NCBI RefSeq assembly: GCF_900104925.1
Contig: NZ_LT629735.1
Coordinates: 900,291 to 964,290, forward strand
DNA length: 64,000 bases
Source: Opitutus sp. GAS368
GTDB taxonomy: Bacteria; Verrucomicrobiota; Verrucomicrobiia; Opitutales; Opitutaceae
Direction: 5' to 3'
This document shows positions 26,194 to 34,708 of this stretch, in pieces; the stretch's first letter is position 1; each line of letters begins with the position of its first letter. The position numbers were made by a program, and so were the translations under genes. The notes beneath the pieces are model-generated. The model was not told where the DNA came from and searched no databases. It saw only the letters and a list, made by a program, of their open reading frames with translations.

Positions 26194-26633
26194 CAGGCGG
26201 CGGCGGGAAGGGCTCCGCGGAGGAGCCCCGAAGTGCGGTAGTAGGTGACGACGGGTTCCGCCGAAAGCGGATCGAGCGCGAAGCAGCCGGTGAGGGTTTC
26301 ACCGCGGGCTTCGAGCCACTCGTCGAACACCAACGCTTGGAGCAGCGTAGCCGGGAAGCCTTCGAGAAGGAATCCCGCATCGGGTTTGCGCGCCCAGAAC
26401 CACTTGCGCAGGAGCGCAAGGTGCAGCTGGTTTAGGTCCCGCGGAAGGGCGGAACGGGTGCGTCGCGAAATCTCCTGTTGCACCAGGGAAGCAGGAGAGA
26501 CGTGCTCAAGATTCAAAGAACGGCCTTGGAGAAGCAGACCCGCGAAGTGCGGGCCGGATGGACCAAGGAGAAGGAACTGGGCTTTCGCCGGGGCGAAAGT
26601 CGAAAGGGGGCTGGAGTGTTCAGTCCCTTTCAC
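26193..26633 (-). CDS. Degenerate adenylate-kinase-like protein without P-loop
   Basis: The product is 146 aa from GTG 26633. It occupies the adk slot between secY and map. Landmarks resemble AdK: LLLGPSGPHFAGLL aligns with the P-loop ILLGPPGAGKGTQA, NLEHVSPASLVQQEISRRT with the AMP-binding helix, and GFLLEGFPATLLQALVFDEWL with GFLLDGFPRT. The P-loop Lys and the Arg of GFPRT are missing, and the LID and C-terminal part are absent (about 215 aa expected). It is probably catalytically dead as a kinase. It overlaps map by 1 nt and begins 13 nt after secY, so it is still tightly embedded. Confidence 0.75.
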   Translation of the reverse strand: MKGTEHSSPLSTFAPAKAQFLLLGPSGPHFAGLLLQGRSLNLEHVSPASLVQQEISRRTRSALPRDLNQLHLALLRKWFWARKPDAGFLLEGFPATLLQALVFDEWLEARGETLTGCFALDPLSAEPVVTYYRTSGLLRGALPAAA

Positions 26634-26645
26634 CGAAGTAAAGGG

Positions 26646-28145
26646 TTAAAGAACGCGGTGCTTGATGGCCCAGGCGACCAAGCCAATCACCAATATAACC
26701 ACCATGACGGTAGTGAGTTGCATCACCGACTTGTCGCTGGCGGCTTCGCCCAGGGCGACGTTGGCGGAGGTGCTGCGGCCCCGGATGCGGCCCTTCTTCA
26801 GGAAGCCGTCATAGTGGCGCTGCAGCAGGAAGGTTTCGATCTGGCGCATCGTGTCCAAGATGACGCCGACGGTGATCAGCATGCCGGTGCCGCCGAAGAA
26901 ATAAGCGACGCGCGGCGGGACCTTGAGTTGGTAGAGCAGGCCGTCCGGGATGATCGCGATCACGGTCAGGAAGATCGCGCCGGCCAGCGTCAGGCGCGTC
27001 ATGATGAAATCGAGGAAGCTCGCGGTCGGCTCGCCCGGGCGGACGCCGGGGATGTAGCCGCCGTATTTCTTCAGGTCGTCGGCGATCTGGATCGGCTTGA
27101 ACATGACGGACACCCAGAAATAGCTGAAGAAGAGGATGAGCAGCGCCAGGCCGATGTAGTGGATCGAATAGCCCGGCAGCAGGTTGTTGGAGAACTCGAC
27201 GAGGAACGGCAGGTTGAGCGCCGCCCCGGCCTGCGACATGATCGTCTGCGGGAAGAGCAGGATGGCGTTGGCGAAGATGACCGGCATGACGCCCGAGTAA
27301 TTGACCTTGAGCGGCAGGAAGGAGCTCTGGCCGCCGTAGACCTTCTGGCCGACGACGCGCTTGGCGTATTGCACCGGGATCTTCCGCTGGCCCTGGGTGA
27401 TGGCGATGATGAGCATCGTCACGACGACGAAGAGGGTGAGCATCATGACGCCCTGCGGCAGGCCAAGCTTGGCGACGCCGACCGGGGCGAAGAAGAGCTG
27501 GTAGGTCGCGATCGCCGCGTTCGGAACGTCGGCGAGAATGCCGACGGTGATGAGCAGCGAGACGCCGTTGCCGATGCCGCGCTGGGTGATCTGCTCGCCC
27601 AGCCACATCAGCAGCATGGTGCCCGCGGTCATGTAGATGACCGAGAAGATCAGGAACATCCAGTGGCTCATGATCACGATGGTCCCGTAGTGGTTCACAT
27701 CGAAGCCGGCGAAGAGCTTGCCCGGGTTCTCGAGGGTGAAGACCAGCAGCACGCCCTGGATCAAGCAGATGGCCACCGTGAGGTAGCGGGTGTATTGCGT
27801 CAGCTTCTGGCGGCCGACGTCGCCTTCCTGCTGCAGGCGGCTGAGCGCCGGCACGACCGCGGTCATCAGCTGGAAGATGATGGACGCGCTGATGTAGGGC
27901 ATGATGCCCAGGGCGCAGATGGCGCCCTTCACGAGCGCGCCGCCCGTGAACATGTTGTAGAGGCCGACGAGGCCGCCGCCGCCGTTGGCCGTCTGCTCTT
28001 CAAAGAATTTCTGCAGCGGCAGCGGATCGATGCCGGGCAGCGGGATGTGCGCACCCACCCGGGCCACGAAGAGCAGGCCGAGCGTGTAGAGGATCCGCGA
28101 GCGGAGCTCGGGGATCTTCATGGAGTTGGCGAAGGCGGAAAACAT
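26646..28145 (-). CDS. secY: Preprotein translocase subunit SecY
   Basis: SecY forms the protein-conducting channel with SecE and SecG. The 499-aa protein has ten hydrophobic spans. Family motifs include FVARVGAHIPLPGID near the N terminus and the LQQEGDVGRQKLTQYTRYLT cytoplasmic loop. It is longer than E. coli SecY by about 55 residues, partly in the first periplasmic loop. It lies downstream of rplO, with the adenylate-kinase-like gene next. Confidence 0.97.
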   Translation of the reverse strand: MFSAFANSMKIPELRSRILYTLGLLFVARVGAHIPLPGIDPLPLQKFFEEQTANGGGGLVGLYNMFTGGALVKGAICALGIMPYISASIIFQLMTAVVPALSRLQQEGDVGRQKLTQYTRYLTVAICLIQGVLLVFTLENPGKLFAGFDVNHYGTIVIMSHWMFLIFSVIYMTAGTMLLMWLGEQITQRGIGNGVSLLITVGILADVPNAAIATYQLFFAPVGVAKLGLPQGVMMLTLFVVVTMLIIAITQGQRKIPVQYAKRVVGQKVYGGQSSFLPLKVNYSGVMPVIFANAILLFPQTIMSQAGAALNLPFLVEFSNNLLPGYSIHYIGLALLILFFSYFWVSVMFKPIQIADDLKKYGGYIPGVRPGEPTASFLDFIMTRLTLAGAIFLTVIAIIPDGLLYQLKVPPRVAYFFGGTGMLITVGVILDTMRQIETFLLQRHYDGFLKKGRIRGRSTSANVALGEAASDKSVMQLTTVMVVILVIGLVAWAIKHRVL

Positions 28146-28210
28146 TGGGGAAGAGAACGGACAGCGAGCGGTTACAGAAAGAGAGGGGCGGAGGCCCTAC
28201 CCTGCCCGGC

Positions 28211-28657
28211 TCAGGCCGTGATGGCCTGGCCGCCGGCTTTCTCGAGCTTGGCCTTGGCCGAGCCGGTGAACTTCTGGGCGGTGACCTTGAGCGCGCGGCT
28301 GATTTCGCCGTCGCCGAGGACCTTGAGCAGCTTGACGCCCGGGCGGATGAGGCCGGCGGTCGCCAGCACCTCGGCGTTCACCTCGGTGACCTTGGCGTCG
28401 AGCGCGGCGAGGTCGCCGACGTTGACGACGGCGTAGCTCGTGCGGAACTCGTAGTTGTTGAAGCCGCGGTGCGGGAGCTTGCGGTAGAGGGGCATCTGGC
28501 CGCCTTCGAAGCCGGGGCGGATGGAGCCGCCGGAGCGGCCCTTCTGGCCCTTGCCACCGACGCCGGAGGTCTTGCCGTGGCCGCCGCCTTCGCCGCAGCC
28601 GACGCGCTTCTTGCGGTGCACCGCACCCTTGACGTTGACGAGATTATGGAGACGCAT
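28211..28657 (-). CDS. rplO: 50S ribosomal protein L15
   Basis: L15 contacts 23S rRNA around the peptidyl-transferase region and exit tunnel. The 148-aa protein has the Gly-rich N-terminal arm (GCGEGGGHGKTSGVGGKGQKGRSGG) and GFEGGQMPLYRKLPHRGF. It lies 71 bp after rpsE; the usual rpmD (L30) gene is not between them. Confidence 0.98.
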   Translation of the reverse strand: MRLHNLVNVKGAVHRKKRVGCGEGGGHGKTSGVGGKGQKGRSGGSIRPGFEGGQMPLYRKLPHRGFNNYEFRTSYAVVNVGDLAALDAKVTEVNAEVLATAGLIRPGVKLLKVLGDGEISRALKVTAQKFTGSAKAKLEKAGGQAITA

Positions 28658-28728
28658 TTTCTGGATTCCTGATTTGGGCGCCGCCCCCCGGCAAAGCGCG
28701 GGGCGACTCGGATTGATGAAGTGACCGC

Positions 28729-29232
28729 TTAGGCGCGGAGGGCCCTGAAGTCTTCCTCGAGGCGCAGCTTGCGCAGGCCGTTGAGGGTCGCGTGGACGAC
28801 GGCGATGTGGTTCTTGGAACCCATCGACTTGGTGAGAACGTTGTGGACGCCCGCGGCCTCGAGGACGGCGCGGACGCCGCCGCCGGCGATGAGGCCGGTG
28901 CCGTTGGAGGCGGGGCGGAGGAACACCTTGCCGCCGTCATACTCGCCGAGGACCTCGTGCGGGATGGTGGAGCCCTTGAGCTTCACGGAGACCATGCGCT
29001 TCTTGGCGGACTCGGTGGACTTCTTGATGGCGTCGGGGACCTCGTTGGCCTTGCCGTAGCCGATGCCGACGCTGCCCTTGCCGTCACCGACGACGGAGAG
29101 CGCGGAGAAGCTGAAGCGGCGGCCGCCCTTCACGACCTTGGCGCAGCGGTTGATGAAGACGACCTTCTCGAACATGCCGGGCTCACCCGAATCATTGCCG
29201 GGGCCGGAAAAAGACCTGTTATTGTTAGCCAT
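28729..29232 (-). CDS. rpsE: 30S ribosomal protein S5
   Basis: S5 takes part in decoding fidelity and mRNA unwinding. The 167-aa protein has the double-stranded RNA-binding fold ([33 protein letters not shown]) and the C-terminal ribosomal S5 domain ([20 protein letters not shown]). It lies 9 bp after rplR. Confidence 0.98.
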   Translation of the reverse strand: MANNNRSFSGPGNDSGEPGMFEKVVFINRCAKVVKGGRRFSFSALSVVGDGKGSVGIGYGKANEVPDAIKKSTESAKKRMVSVKLKGSTIPHEVLGEYDGGKVFLRPASNGTGLIAGGGVRAVLEAAGVHNVLTKSMGSKNHIAVVHATLNGLRKLRLEEDFRALRA

Positions 29233-29241
29233 GGGAGAGGA

Positions 29242-29604
29242 TTAGAATTGCAGGCCACCCTCGCGGGCGGCTTCGGCAAAGGTTTTGACGCGGCCGTGGT
29301 AGGGGCGACCGTTGCGGTCGAACACCACGGAGGTGATGCCGGCGGCCTTGGCCTTGGCGGCGAAGGCGACGGCGAGGGACTTGGCGCCGGAGACATTGCC
29401 CTTCGCGCCGCCCTTCTTCACCTCGGGATCGAGGGTCGAGAGGAACACGAGGGTCGCGCCGGCGTCGTCGTTGACGGCCTGCGCGTAGATGTGCTTGCCG
29501 GAGAACTTGACGCTGAGGCGCGGGCGAGCGGCGGTGCCGGTCACCTTCTTGCGGATGCGCCATTTGCGCTTCTGGAGGAGCTGGGCCTTGTAAACAGTTT
29601 TCAT
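29242..29604 (-). CDS. rplR: 50S ribosomal protein L18
   Basis: L18 binds 5S rRNA in the central protuberance. The 120-aa protein shows RIRKKVTGTAARPRLSVKFSGKH and ends FDRNGRPYHGRVKTFAEAAREGGLQF, both typical. It lies between rplF and rpsE with short spacing (14 and 9 bp). Confidence 0.98.
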   Translation of the reverse strand: MKTVYKAQLLQKRKWRIRKKVTGTAARPRLSVKFSGKHIYAQAVNDDAGATLVFLSTLDPEVKKGGAKGNVSGAKSLAVAFAAKAKAAGITSVVFDRNGRPYHGRVKTFAEAAREGGLQF

Positions 29605-29618
29605 GGTTTTGGTTCCGA

Positions 29619-30164
29619 TTAGGCGACGGTCTTGCCTTCCTTGCGACGGACGCGCTCGGCATGTTCGCCAACGATGCGGACGCCCTTGCCCTTGTAGGGC
29701 TCCGGCGGGTAGTAGGCGCGGATCTCGGCGGTGACCTGACCGACGAGCTGCTTGTCGGCGCCCTCGATCTTGAGCTTGGTCTGGTCGGTGACGGTGACCT
29801 TGATGCCCGCGGGAATCTCGTGGAGGATCGCGTGCGAGTAGCCCAGGGCGAGATCGAGCATGTTGCCCTTGAGCGCGGCCTTGAAGCCGACGCCCTGGAT
29901 CTCGAGTTCCTTGAGGTAGCCGACGCTCACGCCCTTCACCATGCCGGCGATGACGGAGCGGGCCGTGCCATACATGGCGCGGGAAAAACGGGTCTCCTCG
30001 GTGGGCGAGACGAGGACGCTGTTGTCCTTCTTCTCGATCTTCACGACGGACGCGAAAGTTTTGCTGACCTTACCCTTGGGGCCCTCGACGGACACGGTGG
30101 TACCGTTGATGTCGATCTTGACCTTGTCGGGAATGGGGACGGGTTGTTTGCCGATTCTGCTCAT
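29619..30164 (-). CDS. rplF: 50S ribosomal protein L6
   Basis: L6 lies near the factor-binding site of the 50S subunit. The 181-aa protein opens MSRIGKQPVPIPDKVK and ends with PEPYKGKGVRIVGEHAERVRRKEGKT, the L6 signature. It lies 13 bp after rpsH. AAGGA appears 11-15 bases before the start, one of the few weak Shine-Dalgarno matches in this operon. Confidence 0.98.
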   Translation of the reverse strand: MSRIGKQPVPIPDKVKIDINGTTVSVEGPKGKVSKTFASVVKIEKKDNSVLVSPTEETRFSRAMYGTARSVIAGMVKGVSVGYLKELEIQGVGFKAALKGNMLDLALGYSHAILHEIPAGIKVTVTDQTKLKIEGADKQLVGQVTAEIRAYYPPEPYKGKGVRIVGEHAERVRRKEGKTVA

Positions 30165-30177
30165 GGTGGTGTGTTCC

Positions 30178-30570
30178 TTACCAGACGGTGCAGACGAGTT
30201 CTCCGCCGAGTTTGTTGCGGCGGGCGTCCTGGTCCTTCATGAGACCCTTGGAGGTGGAAATGATCGCGATGCCCAGGCCGTTGAGGACGCGGGGAATCTC
30301 GGAGTAGCCGGAATAGAGGCGGCGGCCCGGGGTGGACGAGCGCTTGAGGCCGGTGATGACCGGGGCGCTGTCGACATATTTCATGGTGACGACGACGGTC
30401 TTGTGGCCGCGCTCGTCGGTGCCGGTGGCGACGTCACGGACGTAGCCCTCTTTCTTGAGGATGTTCGCCAGGCTCTCCTTGAGCTGGGAGTGCGGGGAGA
30501 CGCACACGGCGAGACCGGCCTTCGACGCATTGCGGAGGTGGGTCAGGAAATCACTGATCGGGTCTGTCAT
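30178..30570 (-). CDS. rpsH: 30S ribosomal protein S8
   Basis: S8 binds helix 21 of 16S rRNA and in E. coli represses the spc operon. The 130-aa protein begins MTDPISDFLTHLRNASKAG and contains STPGRRLYSGYSEIPRVLNGLGIAIISTSKG. The typical S8 ending GG-LVCTVW is present. A 129-bp gap separates it from rpsN. Confidence 0.98.
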   Translation of the reverse strand: MTDPISDFLTHLRNASKAGLAVCVSPHSQLKESLANILKKEGYVRDVATGTDERGHKTVVVTMKYVDSAPVITGLKRSSTPGRRLYSGYSEIPRVLNGLGIAIISTSKGLMKDQDARRNKLGGELVCTVW

Positions 30571-30699
30571 GGATGGATGTTTTGATGTTAGCCCGTCGGA
30601 TCATATCCGACTTCCGGCGGGAAAGTGGTTTTGCGATGGCTGATATTTCGCTCTAGAAATGCTGGTGGTGGACTGCTTTCCGGACGATCGGGCGGCAAT
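30571..30699 (-). other. 129-bp untranslated gap within the spc operon
   Basis: No gene is seen between rpsN and rpsH. The perfect inverted repeat GTCGGAT-CAT-ATCCGAC (30595-30611) could form a hairpin in the mRNA before rpsH. The gap is long for this operon, so it may hold an S8-type regulatory structure or an internal promoter; neither is proven. Confidence 0.4.
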
Positions 30700-31005
30700 T
30701 TACCAGGAGGACTTGGTTACGCCCGGGATCTTGCCGGCGAGCGCGAGCTCGCGGAGCGTGATGCGGGAGACGCCGAAGCGACGGTGGAAGCCGCGGGGCC
30801 GGCCGCTGAGCGAGCAGCGGTTGCGGATGCGGACCTTGGAGGAGTTGCGCGGCAGCTTGGCCAGCTTCTTCTGGGCGGCGAAGAACTCGTCGTCCGTCGT
30901 CGCCGGATTGGCGAGGATGGCCTTCAGCTCGGCGCGCTTGACGGCGTGCTTCTCGACGAGGCGGATGCGCTTCTTGTTACGTTCGATGGCGGAAGTTTTC
31001 GGCAT
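30700..31005 (-). CDS. rpsN: 30S ribosomal protein S14 (long, zinc-free form)
   Basis: The 101-aa protein is the long C-minus S14 type. The zinc motif CxxC...CxxC of the short form is absent; one Cys remains in [21 protein letters not shown]. It opens [19 protein letters not shown]. It lies 12 bp after rplE. Confidence 0.97.
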   Translation of the reverse strand: MPKTSAIERNKKRIRLVEKHAVKRAELKAILANPATTDDEFFAAQKKLAKLPRNSSKVRIRNRCSLSGRPRGFHRRFGVSRITLRELALAGKIPGVTKSSW

Positions 31006-31017
31006 GGTCGGAAGGGT

Positions 31018-31599
31018 TTAGGCGGCGGAAGTCTTGGCGGGGGCGGCGGGCTCGATGCGGCGGAAGGGCATGCCGAGGGCCTTGAGCAGCTCGCGGGCCT
31101 CCTCGTCGGTCTCGGCGGAGGTCACGAGGGTGATGTCCATGCCCATGGAGCGCTTGTTGTTCTCGACGACGATCTCCGGGAAGATGGTGAAATCGGTGAT
31201 GCCGATGGTGTAGTTGCCCTGGCCGTCGAGCTTGTTGGGCACGCCGCGGAAGTCGCGGATGGTGGGCAGCGCCACGGCGAGCAGGCGCATGAGGAAGTGC
31301 CACATGTTCTCGCCGCGCAGGGTGACATGGCAGCCGGTGACCTGGTTGGGCTTCAGCTTGAAGTTGGCGATGGCCTTCTTCGAGCGGTTGAGCACGGGCT
31401 TCTGGCCGGCGATGAGGGCGATGTCGCGCGCGGTGTCGGCGATCTGGTTCTTGTCCGCCTCGGAGCTGATGCCGGTGTTGATCACGATCTTCTCGAGCTT
31501 CGGGATCTGGTGCTTGTTCTTGTAGCCGCGGGCGGCCATCAAGGCCGGGACGACGGACTCGGCGTAGTGTTTCTGGAGAGGAGTGGGTTGTTTGCTCAT
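31018..31599 (-). CDS. rplE: 50S ribosomal protein L5
   Basis: L5 binds 5S rRNA and P-site tRNA. The 193-aa protein contains PKLEKIVINTGI, GQKPVLNRSKKAIANFKLK, VTLRGENMWHFLMRLLAVALPTIRDFRG and GITDFTIFPEI. A short Ala-rich tail makes it slightly longer than usual. The start follows GGTCGCAACC with no Shine-Dalgarno sequence. Confidence 0.98.
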   Translation of the reverse strand: MSKQPTPLQKHYAESVVPALMAARGYKNKHQIPKLEKIVINTGISSEADKNQIADTARDIALIAGQKPVLNRSKKAIANFKLKPNQVTGCHVTLRGENMWHFLMRLLAVALPTIRDFRGVPNKLDGQGNYTIGITDFTIFPEIVVENNKRSMGMDITLVTSAETDEEARELLKALGMPFRRIEPAAPAKTSAA

Positions 31600-31662
31600 G
31601 GTTGCGACCGGATTTCCGACCCGGATGCTGATGGTTTAAGTAAGTTAGGTCCCCTCGCCCGC

Positions 31663-31944
31663 TCAGGCCTTGGCCGCCGGGGCGGCGGTCTTCTTGCGCT
31701 TCGAGGCGTCGAAGCGCGACTGGAGCATGAGGTTCGACACGTGGATCGTGCCCTCGCGCTCGGCGATCTTGCCCTGCGGGTTTTCCTGGGACTTCTTGAG
31801 GTGGCGCTTGATCATGGCCACGCCCTCGACGACCGCGCGGTTCTTGGCCGAGCGGATCTCGAGGATCTTGCCGGACTTGCCCTTGTGGGCGCCGGCAATG
31901 ACCACGACGACGTCGTTCTTCTTGATGTGGAATTTCTGGGACAT
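31663..31944 (-). CDS. rplX: 50S ribosomal protein L24
   Basis: L24 initiates 50S assembly. The 93-aa protein starts at MSQKFHIKKNDVVVVIAGAHKGKSGKIL (KOW motif) and contains IKRHLKKSQENPQGKIAEREGTIHVSN. The start at 31944 is fixed by this motif and by the rplN stop just upstream (1 bp apart). Confidence 0.97.
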   Translation of the reverse strand: MSQKFHIKKNDVVVVIAGAHKGKSGKILEIRSAKNRAVVEGVAMIKRHLKKSQENPQGKIAEREGTIHVSNLMLQSRFDASKRKKTAAPAAKA

Positions 31945-31945
31945 G

Positions 31946-32311
31946 TTAGAGGACCTCCGGCGCGAGGGAGATGATCTTCGCGTAGTTCTTGCCGCGGAGC
32001 TCGCGGGCGACGGGCCCGAAGATGCGGGTGCCCTTCGGGTTGCCGTCCTCGCCGATGATGACGACGGCGTTGGAATCGAAACGGAGGTAGCTGCCGTCGG
32101 CGCGACGCAGCGGGGCGCGGGTGCGGACAATCACGGCCTTGACGACCTCGCCCTTCTTCACGGTGGCGTCGGTGCTGCTCTCCTTGATGTTGATGGTGAT
32201 GATGTCACCGACGTGGGCGTAGCGGGAGGGATGCCCGATCTTGCCGATCATCGACGCGCGGCGCGCGCCGGTGTTGTCGGCAATATCGAGGATGGAACGC
32301 ATCTGGATCAT
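31946..32311 (-). CDS. rplN: 50S ribosomal protein L14
   Basis: L14 contributes to bridge B8 and contacts L19. The 121-aa protein opens [22 protein letters not shown], has [31 protein letters not shown] and ends [24 protein letters not shown]. All are canonical. It lies 21 bp after rpsQ. Confidence 0.98.
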   Translation of the reverse strand: MIQMRSILDIADNTGARRASMIGKIGHPSRYAHVGDIITINIKESSTDATVKKGEVVKAVIVRTRAPLRRADGSYLRFDSNAVVIIGEDGNPKGTRIFGPVARELRGKNYAKIISLAPEVL

Positions 32312-32332
32312 GGTAGGGTCTCCGGCGGAGGG

Positions 32333-32689
32333 TTAGGCCTTGGCGGCCGTGACGTTGGCCTTGGTGGTCTTGGTCGGGACGGCCTCGGCAACGTCCTTCT
32401 CGGACACGGCGACGATGTCCAGGCCGACGGCGGCCTCGACGACGCGGATGACGCGCCAGCGCTTCAGGCGGCTGAGCGGGCGGGTCTCCGTGACCTCGAT
32501 CTTGTCACCGATCTTGGCCTCGTTCTTCTCGTCGTGGACGTGGAGGACGGTCTTGCGGTTGATGACCTTGTGGTAAAGCGGGTGCGGCGTCTTGTAGGGG
32601 ACGGTGACCTTGACGGACTTGTCGCCCATCTTGGAGCTGACGAAACCGATGAGGGTCTTGCGGCGGTTGTGGCGTTCGTGAGTGGACAT
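32333..32689 (-). CDS. rpsQ: 30S ribosomal protein S17 with C-terminal extension
   Basis: S17 is a primary 16S rRNA binder. The core (about 1-85) reads RRKTLIGFVSSKMGDKSVKVTV, KTPHPLYHKVINRKTVLHVHDE and IEVTETRPLSRLKRWRV. A tail of about 30 residues rich in Ala, Val, Lys and Thr extends it to 118 aa against about 85 usually. It lies 17 bp after rpmC. Confidence 0.97.
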   Translation of the reverse strand: MSTHERHNRRKTLIGFVSSKMGDKSVKVTVPYKTPHPLYHKVINRKTVLHVHDEKNEAKIGDKIEVTETRPLSRLKRWRVIRVVEAAVGLDIVAVSEKDVAEAVPTKTTKANVTAAKA

Positions 32690-32706
32690 GGGAGGATGCG
32701 GTTGGC

Positions 32707-32913
32707 TCAGGCGGCCTTGGCCTTGGCGGTTTTCTTGGCCGCGAGGGCCGTCAGGAGACGGGCGATGTCCTTGCGATAGGTGCGCAGGAGGTGCGGCTTC
32801 TCGACCTGGCCGGAGTTCTTGCGCAGGCGGAGCTGGAGGAGGGCCTCGCGGGTCTCGCGGAGCTTGGTGGTGAGCTCGCTGGGCGCGAGGTCGTGGATTT
32901 CTTTGGAAGTCAT
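32707..32913 (-). CDS. rpmC: 50S ribosomal protein L29
   Basis: L29 is at the tunnel exit near the trigger factor site. The 68-aa protein reads [20 protein letters not shown], with [20 protein letters not shown] and [12 protein letters not shown]. It lies 20 bp after rplP. Confidence 0.97.
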   Translation of the reverse strand: MTSKEIHDLAPSELTTKLRETREALLQLRLRKNSGQVEKPHLLRTYRKDIARLLTALAAKKTAKAKAA

Positions 32914-32933
32914 GGGAACGATTCTCCGGTTAA

Positions 32934-33359
32934 TCAGACGACGGCGCCCTCGCGAACGATGAAGCGGCAGCGGAAAGGCAGTTTGGCGTCGGCGAGGCGG
33001 AAGGCCTCCTTGGCGATGGTGGCGGGCACGCCGGCGAGCTCGAAGAGCACGGCGCCGGGTTTGATGACGGCGACGTAGAACTCGACCGGGCCCTTGCCCT
33101 GGCCCATGCGCACCTCGGCGGGCTTCTTGGTCACCGGCTTGTGCGGGAAGATGCGGATCCAGAGCTTGCCCTTGCGCTTGAGATGCCGGGCGATGCAGAC
33201 GCGGGCAGCCTCGATCTGCTGGCCGGTCATGGGGCCGCGGGACAGGGACTGCAGGCCGAATTCGCCGAAGGCGAGCGTGTTGCCGCGCTTGGCATTGCCA
33301 GCGCGGGAGCCTTTCATCGACTTGCGGTATTTGGTGCGGGCGGGAGATAGAGCAGGCAT
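32934..33359 (-). CDS. rplP: 50S ribosomal protein L16
   Basis: L16 organises the A-site region of the 50S subunit. The 141-aa protein opens [21 protein letters not shown] and contains GRPMTGQ-type motif [52 protein letters not shown] in family order. Its neighbours are rpsC (46 bp upstream) and rpmC. Confidence 0.98.
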   Translation of the reverse strand: MPALSPARTKYRKSMKGSRAGNAKRGNTLAFGEFGLQSLSRGPMTGQQIEAARVCIARHLKRKGKLWIRIFPHKPVTKKPAEVRMGQGKGPVEFYVAVIKPGAVLFELAGVPATIAKEAFRLADAKLPFRCRFIVREGAVV

Positions 33360-33405
33360 GGGAGCAGGAGGCGGTAAGCGTTAAGCTTGGTGCCGGGTAA
33401 ACAGG

Positions 33406-34035
33406 TTAGTTGGCTTCGTCTTTTTTGCAGATCCAGCATTTGACACCGATCTTGCCCCAGACGGTCTGGGCCTCGGCGAAGCCGTAATCGATGTTCTCGC
33501 GCAGCGTGTGCAGCGGGATGCGGCCCTGGCGCTGCCACTCGCGGCGGGCGATGTCGGCGCCGCCGAGGCGGCCCGAGCACTGGATCTTGATGCCGTCGAT
33601 GCCGAGCGACATCGCGATCTGGATGGACTTCTTGATGGCGCGGCGGAAGGCGATGCGGCGCTCGAGCTGGAGCGCGACGTTCTCGGCGACGAGCTGGGCC
33701 TCGATCTCGGGCTTCTTCACTTCCTGGATGTCGAGGAGGACCTCCTTGCCGGTGAGCTTGCCGAGCTGGACCTTCATGTTCTCGACCTCCTGGCCCTTCT
33801 TGCCGATGACGATGCCGGGGCGGGCGGTGAAGATCTTGACGCGGACGCGGTTGCCGGCGCGCTCAATGAAGATGCGCGGCACGGAGGCCTGCTTGAGCTT
33901 CTCCATCAGCGTGGAGCGGATGATCTGGTCCTCGTGGAGGAGCTTGGCGAAATCCTTCTTGCGCGCGAACCAGCGCGACTGCCAGTTGCGGCGGACGGCG
34001 AGGCGGAAGCCTGTAGGGTTGGTCTTTTGTCCCAT
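33406..34035 (-). CDS. rpsC: 30S ribosomal protein S3
   Basis: S3 is in the 30S head and acts in mRNA entry and helicase activity. The 209-aa protein opens [22 protein letters not shown], has the KH-type domain ([24 protein letters not shown]) and the C-terminal domain with [20 protein letters not shown] and [11 protein letters not shown]. It lies 8 bp after rplV. Confidence 0.98.
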   Translation of the reverse strand: MGQKTNPTGFRLAVRRNWQSRWFARKKDFAKLLHEDQIIRSTLMEKLKQASVPRIFIERAGNRVRVKIFTARPGIVIGKKGQEVENMKVQLGKLTGKEVLLDIQEVKKPEIEAQLVAENVALQLERRIAFRRAIKKSIQIAMSLGIDGIKIQCSGRLGGADIARREWQRQGRIPLHTLRENIDYGFAEAQTVWGKIGVKCWICKKDEAN

Positions 34036-34043
34036 GGGAAAGG

Positions 34044-34385
34044 TTAGTTGGTTTTGCCGTCGGAGAGGATGATGCGGAGGTGCGACATGCGCTTGACGCG
34101 CGGCTTGGCCGAGCCCTTGGCGCCGGCCTTGAAGCGCTTGAGCACGGGGCCGTTCTCGATGAGGGCGCGGTGCACGGTGAGCTGGTCGGCGGTGATGCTG
34201 TTGTTGTTCTCGGCGTTCGCCACGGCGCTCTTGAGCGTCTTGACGAGGAGGCGGGCGGACTTGCGCGGCACGAGCGTGAGGAAGTCGATGGCCTCGTTGA
34301 CGGTGCGGCCCTGGATGAGGCGCGCGACCTCGCGGACCTTCTTGGGCGACATGCGCGCGTTGCGGGTGAGAGCTTGAATTTCCAT
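34044..34385 (-). CDS. rplV: 50S ribosomal protein L22
   Basis: L22 lines the exit tunnel with L4. The 113-aa protein starts [26 protein letters not shown] (ATG 34385) and contains NENNNSI-type core [11 protein letters not shown] and [21 protein letters not shown]. The start is set by family alignment; the frame is open further upstream through rpsS but is not coding there. Confidence 0.97.
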   Translation of the reverse strand: MEIQALTRNARMSPKKVREVARLIQGRTVNEAIDFLTLVPRKSARLLVKTLKSAVANAENNNSITADQLTVHRALIENGPVLKRFKAGAKGSAKPRVKRMSHLRIILSDGKTN

Positions 34386-34411
34386 GATGGTGTCCTGGTT
34401 GGGTCGGAGCC

Positions 34412-34690
34412 TCAGATTTCCTTGCGGGTCATGCCGCCGTGCGCCTTGAAGATGCGGGTCGGGGCGAACTCGCCGAGCTTGTGCCCGACCATGTTCTCCG
34501 TGACGTAGACCGCGATGTGCGCCTTGCCGTTGTGCACACTGATGGTGTGGCCGACGAATTCGGGCGTGATGGTGGAGCGACGGGACCAGGTCTGGATGGG
34601 CTTGCGGGCGCCACCGGCCTTGGCCGCCTTCTGGATTTTTTCCAGGAGGTGGTAGTCGACAAAGAAACCTTTCTTGATGGAACGTGCCAT
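34412..34690 (-). CDS. rpsS: 30S ribosomal protein S19
   Basis: S19 pairs with S13 in the 30S head. The 92-aa protein opens [19 protein letters not shown], with [28 protein letters not shown] and [17 protein letters not shown]. It lies 18 bp after rplB. Confidence 0.98.
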   Translation of the reverse strand: MARSIKKGFFVDYHLLEKIQKAAKAGGARKPIQTWSRRSTITPEFVGHTISVHNGKAHIAVYVTENMVGHKLGEFAPTRIFKAHGGMTRKEI

Positions 34691-34708
34691 GGTGCGGAGT
34701 CGTTGGGA

